From: an uncultured beta proteobacterium
GTDB taxonomy: Bacteria; Pseudomonadota; Gammaproteobacteria; Burkholderiales; Burkholderiaceae_C
Length of the DNA: 6,267 bases
Direction: 5' to 3'
Assembly (NCBI GenBank): GCA_903834645.1
Contig: CAILKA010000438.1
Span: 1 to 6,267, forward strand
Positions 5,828-6,267 of this stretch are shown in pieces (within the stretch, counting starts at the first letter, position 1; the number at the start of each line of letters is the position of its first letter). The notes below the pieces were generated by a model, which was not told the DNA's origin, ran no database searches, and saw nothing but the letters and a program-made list of their open reading frames with translations. Made by a program: the position numbers and the translations under genes.

Positions 5828-6175
5828 ATGCGAGCCCTGTTGCGAGCGGCCCTGTTGACACTGGCCGTGGTGCCGGCTGCAGCCTGCGCGAGCGCCCCGC
5901 CGAAGCCGGTTTCGGTGTACCTCACGCTCGGCTCGCGCCAGTGCCAGGATGGCGGTCGCACCCTGGCGGAGGTGCAGAAGGTGCTGCGCGACGCAGGCGT
6001 CCAGGTGCTCGCCTCGGGCTGCGGCACGGATGGCATGGCCTACCCGGCCGTGTGCGGGGCACCCGACGGGCGCATCGCGATCATCGACGTGCCCGAGAGC
6101 CAACTGGAGGCCGCCCGCAAGCTCGGCTTTTCGCTGCTGTCGGAGCGGCCGCGCGCGCAGCGCATGGCCTGCTGA
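5828..6175 (+). CDS. Small exported cysteine-containing protein of unknown function
   Basis: A 115-residue protein I cannot assign to a named family. Residues 1-20 look like a signal peptide (MRALLRAALLTLAVVPAAAC); C20 could be a lipidation site, but AAAC is a poor lipobox, so ordinary secretion with a cut near ACA or ASA is equally likely. The mature part has C39, C65, C76 and C115, an even number that would suit two disulfides, and reads as strand (VSVYLTL), helix (GRTLAEVQKVLRDAG), strand (VQVLASGCG), a turn-rich stretch (GTDGMAYPAVCGAPDGR), strand (IAIIDVP) and helix (ESQLEAARKLG). This beta-alpha-beta-beta-alpha order is compatible with a small ferredoxin-like or SH3-like fold, which is inference. 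Its start has an excellent ribosome site. It is divergent from the exported PldB-like hydrolase across 70 bp, and both products appear to leave the cytoplasm. No catalytic motif was seen. Confidence 0.82.
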   Translation: MRALLRAALLTLAVVPAAACASAPPKPVSVYLTLGSRQCQDGGRTLAEVQKVLRDAGVQVLASGCGTDGMAYPAVCGAPDGRIAIIDVPESQLEAARKLGFSLLSERPRAQRMAC

Positions 6176-6201
6176 GCACACGGGCCCCATCCCCCGGGGG
6201 T

Positions 6202-6226
6202 GCCCCCGGTCGCTCCGCCTCCGGGC
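6202..6226 (+). terminator. Weak hairpin-like GC-rich stretch after the small gene
   Basis: CCCGG (6205-6209) and CCGGG (6221-6225) can pair around an 11-base loop, extendable to GCCC/GGGC with a bulge. Just upstream, GGGGGTGCCCCC (6196-6207) offers a competing stem. Only two T residues follow, so intrinsic termination is doubtful; it may insulate the small gene from the promoter that follows. Confidence 0.25.
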
Positions 6227-6255
6227 TTGACGGAAGCTGTATGCATACACATACT
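6227..6255 (+). promoter_or_regulatory. Candidate sigma-70 promoter reading out of the right edge
   Basis: TTGACG at 6227-6232 (5 of 6 to TTGACA) and CATACT at 6250-6255 (4 of 6 to TATAAT) are separated by exactly 17 bases. This is the best -35/-10 pair in the window. It would transcribe a gene beyond the right edge, and the two LexA-box-like sites overlap its spacer and -10. Confidence 0.5.
6237..6252 (+). promoter_or_regulatory. LexA (SOS) box candidate 1
   Basis: CTGTATGCATACACAT matches 12 of 16 positions of the enterobacterial-type LexA core CTG-N10-CAG with its alternating TA centre; the final CAG is CAT here. It contains the perfect 12-base palindrome TGTATGCATACA (6238-6249), an AT-rich island in otherwise GC-rich DNA. 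It lies between -35 and -10, where a repressor would block RNA polymerase. Confidence 0.45.
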
Positions 6256-6267
6256 GTATGCCCAACC
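6254..6267 (+). promoter_or_regulatory. LexA (SOS) box candidate 2, cut by the window edge
   Basis: CTGTATGCCCAACC repeats the CTGTATGC left half of box 1, 17 bases downstream of it. Base 14 of the 16-base site is C, so the site would end in CAG if the next two bases are AG. The right half is otherwise weak. Tandem boxes are typical of the lexA gene itself. Confidence 0.35.

Noticed and set aside
5758..6036. Upstream extension of the PldB-like gene to 6036
   Set aside because: It would overlap most of the divergent small gene, has no family similarity, and would make the signal peptide internal.
6258..6267. ATG at 6258 as start of the next gene (ATGCCCAACC)
   Set aside because: It has no ribosome site, lies within the candidate second LexA box and only a few bases beyond the -10, and too little sequence remains to judge.

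Overview
This 6.3 kb window is very GC-rich chromosomal DNA whose gene content and protein sequences fit a betaproteobacterium of the order Burkholderiales (Comamonadaceae or a Rubrivivax/Caldimonas-like relative). The placement is inferred from high GC, a DUF4197 protein, a CodA-like amidohydrolase and the style of the promoters; the genus cannot be named from this sequence. I see no insertion sequence, phage gene, CRISPR array, tRNA or rRNA. Coding density is very high and nothing looks recently acquired.

Layout from left to right: (1) the first 165 codons of an OmpR/RstA-type response regulator on the minus strand, running off the left edge; (2) a complete class I adenylate-forming enzyme (acyl-CoA synthetase type) on plus; (3) a complete cytosine-deaminase-like amidohydrolase on minus; (4) a complete exported DUF4197 protein on plus; (5) a complete PldB-like alpha/beta hydrolase with a signal peptide on minus; (6) a small exported cysteine-containing protein of unknown function on plus; (7) a 92-base tail with a GC-rich hairpin-like stretch and a candidate LexA-controlled promoter reading out of the right edge.

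The six genes strictly alternate in strand, so no two can share a same-strand operon inside the window. The three divergent gaps are 134, 81 and 70 bp. The two convergent pairs overlap tail-to-tail by 12 and 23 bp. The genes therefore look like independent transcription units with unrelated housekeeping or accessory jobs (signalling, acyl activation, amidohydrolysis, envelope functions), not one pathway. Three starts have no usable Shine-Dalgarno sequence but have a -10-like hexamer 6-7 bases before ATG, which suggests leaderless mRNAs.

I do not see a convincing new multi-gene system. The items most worth a second look are the tandem LexA-box-like promoter at the right edge, the strand-alternating overlapping layout with candidate leaderless starts, the exported PldB variant with a Cys/His insert, the small cysteine protein, and an amidohydrolase whose pocket differs from true cytosine deaminase.
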